Assembly: GCA_945869465.1 (NCBI GenBank)
Contig: CAMBPB010000014.1
Location: 1-51,719 of the forward strand
Length of the DNA stretch: 51,719 bases
Direction of reading: 5' to 3'
Origin: Prosthecobacter debontii
GTDB lineage: Bacteria; Verrucomicrobiota; Verrucomicrobiia; Verrucomicrobiales; Akkermansiaceae
The translations under genes and the position numbers were made by a program. Below the pieces are notes generated by a model. The model had not been told where the DNA came from. It saw only the letters and a list, made by a program, of their open reading frames with translations, and ran no database searches. Below are positions 32,748 through 42,572 of this stretch, piece by piece (within the stretch, counting starts at the first letter, position 1; every line of letters begins with the position of its first letter).

Positions 32748-34724
32748 TTACCTCGCGGCGGCGATGACGTGGTCCTTGGTCATGCCGAGCTCCTTCATCA
32801 CGGTGTCGCCGGGGGCGCTCATGCCAAAGCGGTCGATGCCGAGAACCTTGCCCTTGGTGCCGACGTATTTCCACCACAACGCGGTGACGCCGGCTTCGAT
32901 GGCGATGCGGTGGGTACAGGAATCCGGCAGCACGCTCCGGCGGTATTCGGCGCTTTGCAGGTCGAAGAGTTCGAAACACGGCATCGATACAACTCGAACG
33001 CCGGCACCCAGTTCTTCGGCCGCGGCCATCGCGTGCTGCAGTTCGGAACCACTGGCTAACAGGATCGTGGCGAGTGTGCCGGTTTCCTTGCGGGCGATGT
33101 AGCCGCCCTTGAGCGTGCCATCGCGGCGGACATCGACGGACAGGCCGTTCATGAGCGGAATCGTCTGGCGGGTGAGGATCAGCGCGGTCGGGCCGTCAGT
33201 GCGGCTCATGGCGGCCACCAATGCCCCTGCGGTTTCCTCGGCATCGCCGGGGCGGATGACATCGAGGTTCGGAATCAACCGCAGACCGCTAACCGTTTCC
33301 ACCGGCTGGTGGGTCGGGCCGTCCTCGCCAACGCCGACGGAATCATGGGTGAAGATATAGGTAACCGGCAGGCCTGATAGAGCCGCGAGGCGGATGGAGC
33401 CGCGCATGTAATCGGCGAACACTAGGAAAGTCGCGCCGCTGGCGCGGAAGATTCCGTCATAGGCGATGCCGTTGCAGATGGCGCCCATGGCGTGCTCGCG
33501 GATGCCGAACCAGATGTTGCGCCCGAGCGGGTTGGCTTTTGAAAAATCCCCGCCATCCTTGAGATAGTTCTTGGTGGAGCCAAACAGGTCCGCGCTGCCG
33601 GTTAGGACCTGCGGCATGGCCTTGGCGATCGCATTGAGAACGGTGCCGCCCGCGGACCGGGTCGCATCCTTGTAATCCGCCGGGAAGGCCGGGATTTTTT
33701 CTCCCAGATCGGTGGGAACACCACCGGCCAGGCCATCGGTGAGTTCGTCCGCCAGTTCGGGATTGGCCACGGCCCACGCATCGTAGATGGCCTGCCAGGC
33801 ATTGAATAACAATTTGGAAGCCGCCTGTTTGTCGGCGAAAAACTTCCGGGTTTGCTGGGAAACATGAAAGGGCTCGCCTGCGGGAAGTCCGAGACCGGCG
33901 CGGGCGGCATCAAGGAACTTCGCGCCGCCTTCGCCGTGGCCCTTGGCGGTGCCGGCCACTTCCGGAATCCCCTTGGCGATCAGGGTTTTGGCAATGATCA
34001 CTTGCGGGCGGCCGCTGGCTTGGGATTTGGCCTTCTCGATGGCCGTGGCGATCGCTTGGAAGTCGTGGCCATCGATGGTGACGGCATCCCAGTTTTGCGA
34101 TAGGAAATACGCTTCGGCGTGTTCGCTCTGGGTGATCTCGGCCAGCGCGTCGAGCGTCACGTCGTTGGAGTCATAGATGAGGATGAGGTTGTCGAGTCCG
34201 TTGTGGCCGGCGAAGGCGATGGCCTCCTTTGCCACGCCTTCCTGGAGGCAACCATCGCCATGGAGCGAAATCACATGGTGGTCGATGATTGTGTGATCCG
34301 CGGTGTTGTAGCGGGCGGCGGCGCGTTTGCCGGAGAGCGCGAAGCCCACCGCGTTGCCCACGCCTTGGCCAAGCGGACCGGTGGTGGCCTCGACGCCCGG
34401 GGTTTCCTGGAATTCCGGATGCCCCGGCGTCATCGAGTGGAGCTGACGGAACTTTTTCACCTCCTCAAGCGAAACCGCGTAGCCCGACAGGTGCAGCCAG
34501 CTATAGAGAAACATCGAGCCATGGCCTGCGGAGAGGATGAAACGGTCGCGGTTGAGCCAACGCGGCGCGTCCGGATAGTAACGCAAGGATTCCCCGAACA
34601 GCACCGCGCCGATCTCGGCACAGCCCAAAGGCAGGCCCAGGTGGCCGGAGTTGCAGGCATGGACGGCATCCATGGCGAGGCCACGGGCTTCATTGGCGGC
34701 TTGAGCAAGCAGTGTCGTATTCAT
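32748..34724 (-). CDS. tkt: Transketolase
   Basis: Thiamine-diphosphate enzyme that moves two-carbon units in the pentose-phosphate and Calvin-type routes. It is 658 residues, the normal length. The N-terminal domain has '[20 protein letters not shown]' and the ThDP-binding 'GDG' at 156-158 ('[20 protein letters not shown]'). The Pyr domain has '[20 protein letters not shown]' with the catalytic Glu, and '[17 protein letters not shown]'. A C-terminal domain follows. It starts with the ATG at 34724, 40 bp after a putative promoter. It is monocistronic. Confidence 0.97.
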   Translation of the reverse strand: MNTTLLAQAANEARGLAMDAVHACNSGHLGLPLGCAEIGAVLFGESLRYYPDAPRWLNRDRFILSAGHGSMFLYSWLHLSGYAVSLEEVKKFRQLHSMTPGHPEFQETPGVEATTGPLGQGVGNAVGFALSGKRAAARYNTADHTIIDHHVISLHGDGCLQEGVAKEAIAFAGHNGLDNLILIYDSNDVTLDALAEITQSEHAEAYFLSQNWDAVTIDGHDFQAIATAIEKAKSQASGRPQVIIAKTLIAKGIPEVAGTAKGHGEGGAKFLDAARAGLGLPAGEPFHVSQQTRKFFADKQAASKLLFNAWQAIYDAWAVANPELADELTDGLAGGVPTDLGEKIPAFPADYKDATRSAGGTVLNAIAKAMPQVLTGSADLFGSTKNYLKDGGDFSKANPLGRNIWFGIREHAMGAICNGIAYDGIFRASGATFLVFADYMRGSIRLAALSGLPVTYIFTHDSVGVGEDGPTHQPVETVSGLRLIPNLDVIRPGDAEETAGALVAAMSRTDGPTALILTRQTIPLMNGLSVDVRRDGTLKGGYIARKETGTLATILLASGSELQHAMAAAEELGAGVRVVSMPCFELFDLQSAEYRRSVLPDSCTHRIAIEAGVTALWWKYVGTKGKVLGIDRFGMSAPGDTVMKELGMTKDHVIAAAR

Positions 34725-34764
34725 GAAAATTGAGCTCCGCAGGGGACCGGGCGCGGGCGGCAAA

Positions 34765-34792
34765 AGACTAGGAAGCGGCCCCCGTTTGACAA
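34765..34792 (-). promoter_or_regulatory. Putative promoter of tkt
   Basis: On the minus strand: TTGTCA (34792-34787), a 16-bp spacer, TAGTCT (34770-34765). Confidence 0.55.
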
Positions 34793-34933
34793 GCCGCCAT
34801 TCAGGGTCGGCCGATGATTCCCGGGAGAATGGCCGATGAGCCGCTCGATTTCCCATCTGCCACGCGACAAATGCGGGATTTCCCCGGAACCGGCCGCTTG
34901 CCGACAGGATTCGGCATTTTTAGTAAAAAATCC

Positions 34934-34962
34934 TTGCCAACCCGGCCCCGGTGCGGTTGTTT
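34934..34962 (+). promoter_or_regulatory. Putative promoter of tRNA-Glu
   Basis: TTGCCA (34934-34939), a 17-bp spacer, TTGTTT (34957-34962), 21 bp before the tRNA. Confidence 0.45.
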
Positions 34963-34983
34963 TCCGCCCGCTACGCGACAAAC

Positions 34984-35058
34984 GACCCGTTCGTCTATCG
35001 GTTAGGACTCCAGGTTTTCATCCTGGCAAGAAGGGTTCGACTCCCTTACGGGTCGCCA
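34984..35058 (+). tRNA. tRNA-Glu (anticodon TTC)
   Basis: Cloverleaf with acceptor GACCCGT/ACGGGTC, D-arm sequence 'TCGTCTATCGGTTAGGAC', anticodon stem CCAGG/CCTGG around loop TTTTCAT (anticodon TTC), and T-loop TTCGACT within AGGG/CCCT pairing. CCA is encoded at the 3' end (35056-35058). The D-arm pattern is the usual tRNA-Glu one. An intrinsic terminator follows 10 bp after it. Confidence 0.97.
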
Positions 35059-35067
35059 TCATTTACC

Positions 35068-35095
35068 AGCCTCCGCCCCAAGCGGGGGCTTTTTG
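35068..35095 (+). terminator. Intrinsic terminator after tRNA-Glu
   Basis: Stem AGCCTCCGC / GCGGGGGCT (one G-T pair) with a CCCAA loop, then TTTTT. Confidence 0.9.
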
Positions 35096-35130
35096 GTTTC
35101 CGGGCTGCCGCCCAACCGTTACAAGTCCTC

Positions 35131-35901
35131 GTGACCGCCCTCCAAAAAGCCGAATCCCTGCGGGCCCGCAAAAGCGGACGCCCGATTGCCGCCCTCACGG
35201 CCTACGATTTCCCCACCGCCCGCCTGCTCGACGAATGCGGCGTGGACGTGCTGCTCGTGGGCGATTCGCTGGGCATGGTGGTGCTGGGATTTCCCGACAC
35301 TACCCACGTTACGCTCCAACACATGTTGCATCACGTGGCGGCCGTCGCACGGGCCAAGCCCAAGGCTCTGGTGGTCGGCGATCTGCCGATCCATACCTAC
35401 GAAACCCCGGCGCAGGCGCTTGATACCGCGCGCCAGCTGGTCTCCGCGGGAGCCGAGGCCGTGAAGCTCGAAGGCGGCATCCGTCAGGCGGAAAAAGTCC
35501 GGGCGATCACCGCCGCCGGCATTCCCGTGATGGGCCACCTCGGCATGCTGCCCCAATGTGTGCTCGAGGAAGGCGGCTATCACAAAAAAGGCCGAACCCC
35601 CGAACAAAGCGATGCAATCCGCGAGGGCGCTCAGGCGCTCATCGACTCTGGGGTTTTCGCGATTGTCTTTGAATCGATCGTCCCGGCCACCGCCCGGTTG
35701 TTGTCAGAGTCGCTATCGGTTCCCATTATTGGCATCGGCTGCGGTGATCACACCTGCGACGGCGAGGTCGCCGTGGTCACCGATGTGCTGGGTTCCTATC
35801 CGTGGTTCGTCCCGCCCTTCGCCCGGCCCGAGGCGGATCTTGCCGGCGTCACCCGCGACGCGGTGGCTTGCTATATTTCGCGCGTCAGCAACCGGGGATG
35901 A
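35131..35901 (+). CDS. panB: 3-methyl-2-oxobutanoate hydroxymethyltransferase
   Basis: First committed step of pantothenate (CoA) synthesis, which transfers a hydroxymethyl group from methylenetetrahydrofolate to alpha-ketoisovalerate. It is 256 residues, the family length. The metal- and substrate-binding segments are 'LTAYDFPTARLLDECGVDVL', 'LVGDSLGMVVLG', 'AVKLEGG' and 'GIPVMGHLGMLPQ'. The start is a GTG at 35131, 36 bp after the tRNA terminator, so no ATG lies close. panC is not adjacent. The downstream hemW is 22 bp away and could be co-transcribed. Confidence 0.96.
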   Translation: MTALQKAESLRARKSGRPIAALTAYDFPTARLLDECGVDVLLVGDSLGMVVLGFPDTTHVTLQHMLHHVAAVARAKPKALVVGDLPIHTYETPAQALDTARQLVSAGAEAVKLEGGIRQAEKVRAITAAGIPVMGHLGMLPQCVLEEGGYHKKGRTPEQSDAIREGAQALIDSGVFAIVFESIVPATARLLSESLSVPIIGIGCGDHTCDGEVAVVTDVLGSYPWFVPPFARPEADLAGVTRDAVACYISRVSNRG

Positions 35902-35923
35902 ATGAGTTGAAAGTTCAAAGACC

Positions 35924-37009
35924 GTGCTGCTTTACCTTCACATTCCCTTCTGCCACCGCGTTTGTCCGTATTGTTCGTTCTACAAGCACACGCCGGGGTC
36001 CACGCCGATCGGGCGCTTTATCGACGCGCTGGCGGTGGAGGCCCGGCAGCGCGTTGCCCTGGCGCCGCGCACGATCTATCTGGGGGGCGGCACCCCGAGC
36101 ATGCTTTCGCCGCGCCACCTCGACCGCTTGTTTTCCGCGCTCCATGATATGATCGACTTCACCCGACTCGATGAAGTCACGCTGGAAGCCAATCCCGCCA
36201 CCTTCGATGCGGAGAAAGCCCGGCTGTTGCGCGATCTCGGTGTGACGCGGGTGTCGTTAGGCATCCAATCGTTCACGCCACATGTCCTTGAAACCCTCGG
36301 CCGCGAGCACTCGCCCGAGCAGGCCTCCGAATCTGTGGCAATCCTGCGCGAGGCGGGAATCCCCGAGGTGAACATCGACCTGATGTTTTCCATCCCCGGC
36401 CAATCCGAAGCCGATTGGGAAACGACGCTGCGACACGCGGTTTCGTTAGAACCCGATCACGTCTCCGCCTACAACCTCACCTACGAGGAGGACACCGCCT
36501 TCTTCGAATCGCTGCGCCGCGGCGAGGTCGGTTTGAACGAGGACATCGACGCCCGCTTGTTCCATCTTGCGGATGAATTGCTAACATCCGAAGGCTTCGA
36601 TCACTACGAGACCTCGAACTACGCAAAACCCGGAAAACACTCCTCGCACAACCAAGGCTATTGGCGCGGCGAGGACTACCTCGGGCTGGGTCCCTCCGCC
36701 GTTTCCACTCTCGGTGGCGTGCGCTCGAAAAACGTGCCGGACACCGCGCGATACGTTGCCCAAGTGATGGCCATCGGCCACGCGCTGGTGGAATCCGAAA
36801 CCCTCGACGCCGAAGCCCGGCGCCTCGAGCGCATCGTCCTTGGCCTGCGCACCAGCGAGGGTATTGCGCTCGGGTTGCTCCATCCTGAAGCCCGCGCCCG
36901 CGCGGAAAACCTCGCCGCGGAAGGCCTGGGCCGCATCGATGGCGACCGCCTCATTCTCATCCATCACGGCCGCGCCCTCGTCGATCCCATCGCCGCGGAG
37001 TTGGTATAG
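35924..37009 (+). CDS. hemW: Radical SAM protein HemW
   Basis: Heme chaperone of the radical SAM class, long mistaken for oxygen-independent coproporphyrinogen oxidase (HemN). It is 361 residues from a GTG start. The iron-sulfur cysteines are C10-x3-C14-x2-C17 in 'IPFCHRVCPYCSFYKH', and 'YLGGGTPSML' at 52-61 binds SAM. The extra cysteine that follows the cluster motif in true HemN is absent, and the N-terminus is short, which supports HemW. The C-terminal domain fits HemW-type 'YLGLGPSAVSTLGG'. A repeat element begins at the stop codon. Confidence 0.9.
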   Translation: MLLYLHIPFCHRVCPYCSFYKHTPGSTPIGRFIDALAVEARQRVALAPRTIYLGGGTPSMLSPRHLDRLFSALHDMIDFTRLDEVTLEANPATFDAEKARLLRDLGVTRVSLGIQSFTPHVLETLGREHSPEQASESVAILREAGIPEVNIDLMFSIPGQSEADWETTLRHAVSLEPDHVSAYNLTYEEDTAFFESLRRGEVGLNEDIDARLFHLADELLTSEGFDHYETSNYAKPGKHSSHNQGYWRGEDYLGLGPSAVSTLGGVRSKNVPDTARYVAQVMAIGHALVESETLDAEARRLERIVLGLRTSEGIALGLLHPEARARAENLAAEGLGRIDGDRLILIHHGRALVDPIAAELV

Positions 37010-37050
37010 GAGCGCGTTGTTTCACGCCGCGTGAGGCAGGCTTGCCGCTC
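37008..37050. repeat. REP-like element with nested hairpins, GGAGCG-flanked
   Basis: Outer arms GGAGCG (37008-37013) and CGCTCC (37045-37050) enclose two small hairpins, TCACG-CCG-CGTGA (37021-37033) and GGCA-GGCT-TGCC (37034-37045). It starts within the hemW stop codon and ends 3 bp before the ychF stop, so it fills the convergent gap. Its GGAGCG flank is shared with the repeat at 9050-9163. It could also work as a bidirectional transcript end. Confidence 0.65.
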
Positions 37051-37053
37051 CAA

Positions 37054-38175
37054 TCACTTGCTTACATTGAAGCGGAACTCGATCACATCGCCGTCCTTGA
37101 CGATGTATTCCTTGCCTTCGATGCGGAGTTTGCCGGCCTCCTTGGCGGCGTGTTTCGAGCCGAGGGAAACCAGGTCGTCATAGTGCACGACTTCCGCGGC
37201 GATGAAGCCGCGTTCGAAGTCCGAGTGGATCACGCCTGCGGCGGCGGGGGCCTTGTCGCCCTCGTGGATGGTCCAGGCGCGGGTTTCCTGCACCCCGGTG
37301 GTTAGATAGGTGCGCAGGCCGAGCAGGTGATAGACGGCGCGGATGAGGGCGGAGACGCCGGAGTCGCTCACGCCCATGTCCTTGAGGAACTCGGCGGCTT
37401 CCTCGTGCGAGAGTTCGCTGAGTTCCTCCTCGATGCGGGCGGAAATGACCACCGCTTCCGAACCGCTGTGTTCCGCGGCGAATTGGCGGACCTTCGCCAC
37501 GTGCGGATGGGAATCCGGATTTTCCATCGCACCGGCGAGTTCGTCTTCGGCGACGTTGCAAGCGTAGATCGTGCGCTTTGAGGATAGCAGATAGAACTCC
37601 CGGACAATCGCCTGGTCATCGTCGCTGAACTCCAGGGTCAGCGCGGGTTTCCCCTGATCGAGGTGCGGCATGATGATGTCGATGAGCTCGACCTCCCGCT
37701 TGGCCTCCTTGTCGCCGCCTTTGGATTTCTTTTCGCGCGAGTAGCGGCGTTTTTCCAGGGCGGACATATCGGCGAGAATCAGCTCGGCGTTGATGATCTC
37801 GATGTCGCGGATCGGATCGACGGTGCCAAGTTCGTGGATGATGTCGTCGTTTTCAAAACACCGCACGACCTGGACGATGGCGTCGGTTTCCCGGATGGTG
37901 GCGAGGAACTGGTTGCCGAGGCCGGCACCTTCGGAGGCCCCCTTGACCAGACCGGCGATATCCACGAACTCAATGGCGGTGGGCACCAGCTTCTGGGAGC
38001 CGGAGATTTTCGAGAGCACGGCAAGCCGGGCATCCGGCACCACGACGATCCCGACGTTCGGGTCGATGGTGCAGAAAGGATAGTTCGCCGCCTCCGCCTT
38101 GCGGGTGCGAGTCACCGCATTGAAGAGAGTCGATTTCCCGACGTTTGGCAGTCCTACGATTCCGGCCTTGAGCAT
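37054..38175 (-). CDS. ychF: Ribosome-binding ATPase/GTPase YchF (Obg family)
   Basis: Translation-associated P-loop NTPase of 373 residues. G1 is 'GLPNVGKST' at 8-16, G3 is '[20 protein letters not shown]' and the G4 region has the YchF-type NxxE variant ('YACNVAEDE') that prefers ATP. A coiled-coil region precedes the C-terminal TGS domain ('[20 protein letters not shown]'). The ATG at 38175 puts G1 at the family position. Confidence 0.97.
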   Translation of the reverse strand: MLKAGIVGLPNVGKSTLFNAVTRTRKAEAANYPFCTIDPNVGIVVVPDARLAVLSKISGSQKLVPTAIEFVDIAGLVKGASEGAGLGNQFLATIRETDAIVQVVRCFENDDIIHELGTVDPIRDIEIINAELILADMSALEKRRYSREKKSKGGDKEAKREVELIDIIMPHLDQGKPALTLEFSDDDQAIVREFYLLSSKRTIYACNVAEDELAGAMENPDSHPHVAKVRQFAAEHSGSEAVVISARIEEELSELSHEEAAEFLKDMGVSDSGVSALIRAVYHLLGLRTYLTTGVQETRAWTIHEGDKAPAAAGVIHSDFERGFIAAEVVHYDDLVSLGSKHAAKEAGKLRIEGKEYIVKDGDVIEFRFNVSK

Positions 38176-38298
38176 TGCGGCGGGAGGGTGGAGGAACAAA
38201 GGGCGAAAGGACGAGAAAAAACTTCGGGAACACGGCAGGCTCGTCGAAGGCTGAGCCATTTCATGACAATCAAACCAAGTCGGCTTAAATTCCTCGCC

Positions 38299-38554
38299 AT
38301 GCGTGCGCTGACTTTCACCCTGCTGCTAGGCTTCGATCCCACGGCCGAAGCGCAACTCGTGAGACAGCCAATTCCTCACTCACCCCGCCAACCGCTCAGT
38401 CATCATCGAGGCGACCACGGACCTTCAGACATGGTCGGCCTGGAACATTCCTAGCAACTCGCCTTTTTTTCCCGCCTCCACCGGGCAACGCACCCTCACC
38501 GGCCCGCGCTCCAAACCTGCCCGCTACTTCAGCCTGCGCCTTTCGACGCCGTAG
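38299..38554 (+). pseudogene. Decayed secreted protein: signal peptide plus C-terminal module in different frames
   Basis: A good start, 'MRALTFTLLLGFDPTAEAQ', reads as a signal peptide in one frame. About 100 bp on, a shifted frame encodes 'SVIIEATTDLQTWSAWN' and then 'KPARYFSLRLSTP' before a stop at 38552. That second part matches the short C-terminal 'EASTDL..W...ARYYR' ending of many Verrucomicrobial secreted proteins (known pattern). The central body of the protein is missing, so the locus is an internally deleted and frameshifted remnant. The remaining 38555-38738 holds nothing recognisable. Confidence 0.7.
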
Positions 38555-38738
38555 GCACCATCAATCCCATCGCCTACCGCAGCGAAACGGCCGGGAAATC
38601 GCGCGTTTGGGGCAGCTCCCGGGCGGCAAGTAGGCCTTGCGGGCCGGATCTCCGCCCGATAATCTGGGCCGGGCCGCGCGCATCCGTGGTTCCCTTTCTT
38701 TCTCTTCTTCCGAATCCTCCGACTAACAAACCATTTCC

Positions 38739-40823
38739 ATGCACCCCTTTCTCGCCCCCGATTTCCAAGTCCGCTGGTCCACGCTCACCCCCGAGCACAT
38801 CGAGCCGGACATCGGCCACGCACTCACCGAAGCCAAGCGCCGGATCGAGGCGATTTGCGATCAGGATCCTTCCTCCGCGACCTATGAATCCACCTTCCTC
38901 GCACTCGAAAAAGCTACCGAGGAACTCGGCCGCGGCTGGGAGCGACTGAACCATTTGGACTCCGTTTGCGACAACCCCGCCCAGCGCGAGGCGCTCAACA
39001 GGATGCTGCCGGACGTCACCGATTTCTATTCGTCCATCGCTCTCAACGCCCGCCTCTGGAACGTGCTCAAGAATGTGGGAGACGGAGCGGATATCGGGCG
39101 CCTCGATCCAGTTGGAAAACGTTTCGTCGATGAAACCCTGGCTGATTTCCGCCAGTCCGGCGCCGACCTAGCGCCTCCCCAGAAAGAGCGCGTCGCGGCC
39201 ATCGAGTCCCTGTTGTCAAAACTCACCAAACAATACGCCGAGCGCGTGCTCGACTCGACCAACGCCTGGGATCGGGTCATCACCGATGAAACCCAACTCA
39301 ACGGCCTCCCGGAATCCGCTAGAGCCGGTGCCGCCGCCAACGCCCGAGGCAAGGGCGTATCCACCGATGAAAGCCCGGCCTGGCGTTTCACCCTGCATTT
39401 TCCCTCGCTGTTCCCGGTCATGCAGCACGCGCACGACGAGGCTCTCCGCCGCGATGTCTGGGAGGCCTCCTCCAAAGTCGGCGGCTACGGCGAGTATGAC
39501 AACACCGCCCTTGTCTGGCAGATTCTGAAGCTGCGCCACGAGAAGGCCGCCATTCTCGGCCACCGCCACTTTGCCGACCTGACATTGCTGCGTCGCATGG
39601 CCAGGACCGGTTCCAGCGCGCTGGATTTCATCCAAAACCTGCATGCCCGCATCCTGCCGGCTTTTCTAGCCGATTACCGCCAGCTCGCCAACTACAAGGC
39701 CGCAAAAACCGGCCGCGCCGTCGATGCCCTCGAACCCTGGGAAACCGCCTACTGGGCCGAACGCCAGCGTCAGGAAAACTACGATCTCGATGACGAAGTG
39801 CTGCGCCCGTATTTTCCGGTCGATGGAGTGATGTCCGGCATGTTTGAAATCGCCTCCCGCCTCTTCGGCATTACAATCCGGCAGTTGGAAACCGTTTTCA
39901 TTGATCCCTCGCCAGCCCCCCTCCCCCATTCCCAACCCGCGATTGAAGTCTGGCATCCCGAGGTTTCGTTCTTTGAAATCCATGACTCGCGCACGCAAGC
40001 CCATCTTGGGTCGTTCTATGCGGACTGGCACCCGCGCGAATCGAAACGCGGCGGTGCCTGGATGAACTCAATCCACACCGGCGGCCCTGGCGAGCCCCAC
40101 CTCGGACTGATCATCGGCAACATGAGCCCGCCCGTGGATGGCAAGGCCGCGCTTCTAACGCACAGCGAGGTGGAAACGATCTTCCACGAGTTCGGCCACC
40201 TGCTGCATGGCATGCTGAGCGAGGTGCCCGTCAAATCTCTATCAGGAACCAACGTGCCGTGGGATTTCGTCGAGCTGCCCTCCCAGATCATGGAGAATTT
40301 CTGTTGGGACCGCCAGTCGCTCGATCTCTTCGCCCGCCACCACGAAACTGGCGAGCCGATCCCGGACGAACTGTTCGCCAAGATGATATCGGCAAGGAAC
40401 TACCTCAGCGCCTCCGCCTTCATGCGCCAACTCTCGCTGGCCAAACTCGACCTCGAACTCCACATCCACCTCGAGGCGTGGCTCGGCACGGAGCTCGATA
40501 GCGTGGACCGCGAACTACTAGCCGATTACCGCCCGCCACTCAAATCCGAAACCCCGTCGATGTTGCGCCGCTTCTCCCACATTTTCGGCAGCCCCACCGG
40601 CTATGCCGCCGGTTATTACTCCTACAAGTGGTCCGAGGTGCTTGATGCCGACGCCTTCACCCGCTTCCAAACCGAGGGCATCCTCAACCCCGAAACCGGC
40701 CGCTCCTTCCGCGAGCAGATCCTCAGCAAAGGCAACTCCGCCCCCGCCGATGAGCTCTACCGCCGCTTCATGGGACGCGACCCCGAACTGGAACCGCTGT
40801 TAGTCCGCGCCGGCCTCGGCTGA
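38739..40823 (+). CDS. prlC: Oligopeptidase A, M3 family metallopeptidase
   Basis: Cytosolic zinc oligopeptidase of 694 residues that degrades short peptides, including cleaved signal peptides. The zinc motif HEFGH is at 483-487 ('ETIFHEFGHLLHGMLSEV'), followed by the third-ligand region 'WDFVELPSQIMENFCWD'. C-terminal landmarks 'PTGYAAGYYSYKWSEVLDAD' and 'GNSAPADELYRRFMGRDPEL' are typical of OpdA/PrlC. The length is slightly above the 680-residue norm. It is a single gene. Confidence 0.96.
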   Translation: MHPFLAPDFQVRWSTLTPEHIEPDIGHALTEAKRRIEAICDQDPSSATYESTFLALEKATEELGRGWERLNHLDSVCDNPAQREALNRMLPDVTDFYSSIALNARLWNVLKNVGDGADIGRLDPVGKRFVDETLADFRQSGADLAPPQKERVAAIESLLSKLTKQYAERVLDSTNAWDRVITDETQLNGLPESARAGAAANARGKGVSTDESPAWRFTLHFPSLFPVMQHAHDEALRRDVWEASSKVGGYGEYDNTALVWQILKLRHEKAAILGHRHFADLTLLRRMARTGSSALDFIQNLHARILPAFLADYRQLANYKAAKTGRAVDALEPWETAYWAERQRQENYDLDDEVLRPYFPVDGVMSGMFEIASRLFGITIRQLETVFIDPSPAPLPHSQPAIEVWHPEVSFFEIHDSRTQAHLGSFYADWHPRESKRGGAWMNSIHTGGPGEPHLGLIIGNMSPPVDGKAALLTHSEVETIFHEFGHLLHGMLSEVPVKSLSGTNVPWDFVELPSQIMENFCWDRQSLDLFARHHETGEPIPDELFAKMISARNYLSASAFMRQLSLAKLDLELHIHLEAWLGTELDSVDRELLADYRPPLKSETPSMLRRFSHIFGSPTGYAAGYYSYKWSEVLDADAFTRFQTEGILNPETGRSFREQILSKGNSAPADELYRRFMGRDPELEPLLVRAGLG

Positions 40824-40850
40824 TCGCCTGCGGACGTTCGATCGGCAGGA

Positions 40851-42245
40851 TCAACCTGCGGCGCCGTCGTCCTGGTCTTCCGCCTGCGTCGGGACGAGCA
40901 TGCGGAAGTGGACCTGGCCGACGCTGCGGCCGTCGGTGCTGGTGACGCGCGCTTCATAACCAAGGACTTCAAGAGTTTCTCCAACCTGCGGGAAACGTCC
41001 GAGTTGCTGGGTGACGTATCCGCCCACGGTGGTGACCTCGCCGCTGTCTAACACAAGATCCCGAACATAGCCGCCAAGATCGTTGAGAGTCATGGTCCCC
41101 TCGACCACGAACTCGGAATCCGTGATGCGGGTGAAGGCTGAGCGTTCGTTGTCGAACTCATCCTGAATGTCGCCGACAAGTTCCTCCATGATGTTGTCGA
41201 GGAACACGATCCCGACCGGGGTGCCGAACTCATCGACAGCCATCGCGAGGTGGGCGTGCTCGCGCAGGAAGAACTTGAGCAAGGTATCGAGCGGCATGGT
41301 GTCCGGCACGACCTTGAGTTCGCGCTTGATGCGCATCAGGTCGGGATCGGGACTGTTGATGAGTTTGAAGAGATCCTTGATGTGGATCAGGCCGATGGCG
41401 TTGTCGAGGTGGCCTTTGACCAGCGGAAAGCGGGTGTGCATGCTGCGCAGGGCGATCTCGAGGGTCTTCTCGAAGGGTTCGTCGGCGTCCAGAATGATGA
41501 CCTTGTTGCGCGGAGTCATCACATCGCGAACCCAGAGTTCGTTGAGGCCCAGCGCGTTGATCAGGATCTCTCGCTCGGTTTCGGTGACCTCCTGGGATTT
41601 GCCGCTTTGGGTGACGAGCAGTGCGAGTTCTTCCGCGGAATGACTGTGTTCGCTCTCGCTCACCGGCTCGATGCGGAAGAGGTGTTTGAGCAGCCAGTTG
41701 GCGGTGCCGTTGAAAAAGACGATCACCCAGTTGAAGCACTTGAAAAACAAGTGGAGGGGGCCGACCAAAGCCATGGTGACGGCGAGCGACCTGCGGATGG
41801 CGAGCGACTTGGGAACCAGCTCGCCAACCACCACGTGGAGGAAAGTGAACGACGAGTAGGCGAGGATCAGGGAGGTCCAATAGATGCCCTTTTCCGGCAT
41901 GCCGGTGTAGGCGAGCAGGGGATAGACGAGGGCTTTGACAAACGGCTCACCGAGGAAGCCGAGGGCCAGTGAGGAAATGGTGATACCGAGCTGGTTGGCG
42001 GAAAGATAGCCGTCGAGGTGGTTGACGACATGCAGCGCCAGTCTGGGATTGCTGCCATTGTCCTTGGCCTGGGCCTCGATCTGGCTGGGGCGGACCTTGA
42101 CGATCGCAAACTCGGAGGCGACGAAAAACCCGTTGAGCAGCAGGAAGAAGACAATGCCGACAATGTAGAGAAGGGATTGCCCAAGAGAGGGGAACGCATG
42201 TTCCACCGGAACGGCGAGCAGGGTATTGGCGAAATCCAAGTTCAC
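40851..42245 (-). CDS. CNNM/CorC-type transporter, hemolysin family
   Basis: Integral membrane protein of 464 residues, with a CNNM (DUF21) domain at about 22-200 that includes four hydrophobic segments ('LLYIVGIVFFLLLNGFFVAS' first). A CBS pair follows at about 215-340 ('VRDVMTPRNKVIILDADEP' and 'IKRELKVVPDTMPLDTLL'), then a CorC_HlyC domain at about 355-445 ('DLGGYVRDLVLDSGEVTTVG'). Known relatives move Mg2+ or Co2+ or protect against metal stress; older annotations call them hemolysins. The FmdB-like zinc-ribbon gene starts just upstream, with its stop 4 bp away, so they are probably co-transcribed. Confidence 0.9.
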   Translation of the reverse strand: MNLDFANTLLAVPVEHAFPSLGQSLLYIVGIVFFLLLNGFFVASEFAIVKVRPSQIEAQAKDNGSNPRLALHVVNHLDGYLSANQLGITISSLALGFLGEPFVKALVYPLLAYTGMPEKGIYWTSLILAYSSFTFLHVVVGELVPKSLAIRRSLAVTMALVGPLHLFFKCFNWVIVFFNGTANWLLKHLFRIEPVSESEHSHSAEELALLVTQSGKSQEVTETEREILINALGLNELWVRDVMTPRNKVIILDADEPFEKTLEIALRSMHTRFPLVKGHLDNAIGLIHIKDLFKLINSPDPDLMRIKRELKVVPDTMPLDTLLKFFLREHAHLAMAVDEFGTPVGIVFLDNIMEELVGDIQDEFDNERSAFTRITDSEFVVEGTMTLNDLGGYVRDLVLDSGEVTTVGGYVTQQLGRFPQVGETLEVLGYEARVTSTDGRSVGQVHFRMLVPTQAEDQDDGAAG

Positions 42246-42249
42246 GGCG

Positions 42250-42510
42250 TCAGAGTTTTTCGTAAACGCCTTGATCGCGCCGTTTGAGGATGGTGAAGCC
42301 AGCTGTTTTGGCGTCGCTGACCGAGAGCGGCTTGGTGAGCGTCGGTGTGTTGATCCGCGAGATCACCTTCTTAACCGGATGTTTGCACAGCGGGCAGACC
42401 TGCAATGGGGCACGATCTACCGGGCGTCTGAGTTCGAACCCCCGGGCGCAGACGCGGCACGAATGGCCGGGTTCTGCCGGGGCTTCGGAAACGTATTCGT
42501 AAATAGGCAT
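42250..42510 (-). CDS. FmdB-family zinc-ribbon protein
   Basis: An 86-residue protein opening 'MPIYEYVSEA' as in FmdB-type regulatory zinc ribbons. The cysteine pairs are C18-x2-C21 and C39-x2-C42, and a polar tail 'DAKTAGFTILKRRDQG' follows. The family is named after a formamidase regulator, but most members have no known role. The spacer before the ribbon is about 10 residues longer than in the commonest form. It lies 4 bp before the transporter gene. Confidence 0.88.
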   Translation of the reverse strand: MPIYEYVSEAPAEPGHSCRVCARGFELRRPVDRAPLQVCPLCKHPVKKVISRINTPTLTKPLSVSDAKTAGFTILKRRDQGVYEKL

Positions 42511-42572
42511 GATTAGGGCGCGGGCCGGGCGATTTCCGTCCCACGCCAAAAAATAGCGGAATCCGTGCCAGC

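Noticed and set aside
37663..38454. Long plus-strand frame overlapping ychF
   Set aside because: It is antisense to ychF codons over most of its length. Only the part after 38299 carries signal, and that is treated as a pseudogene.
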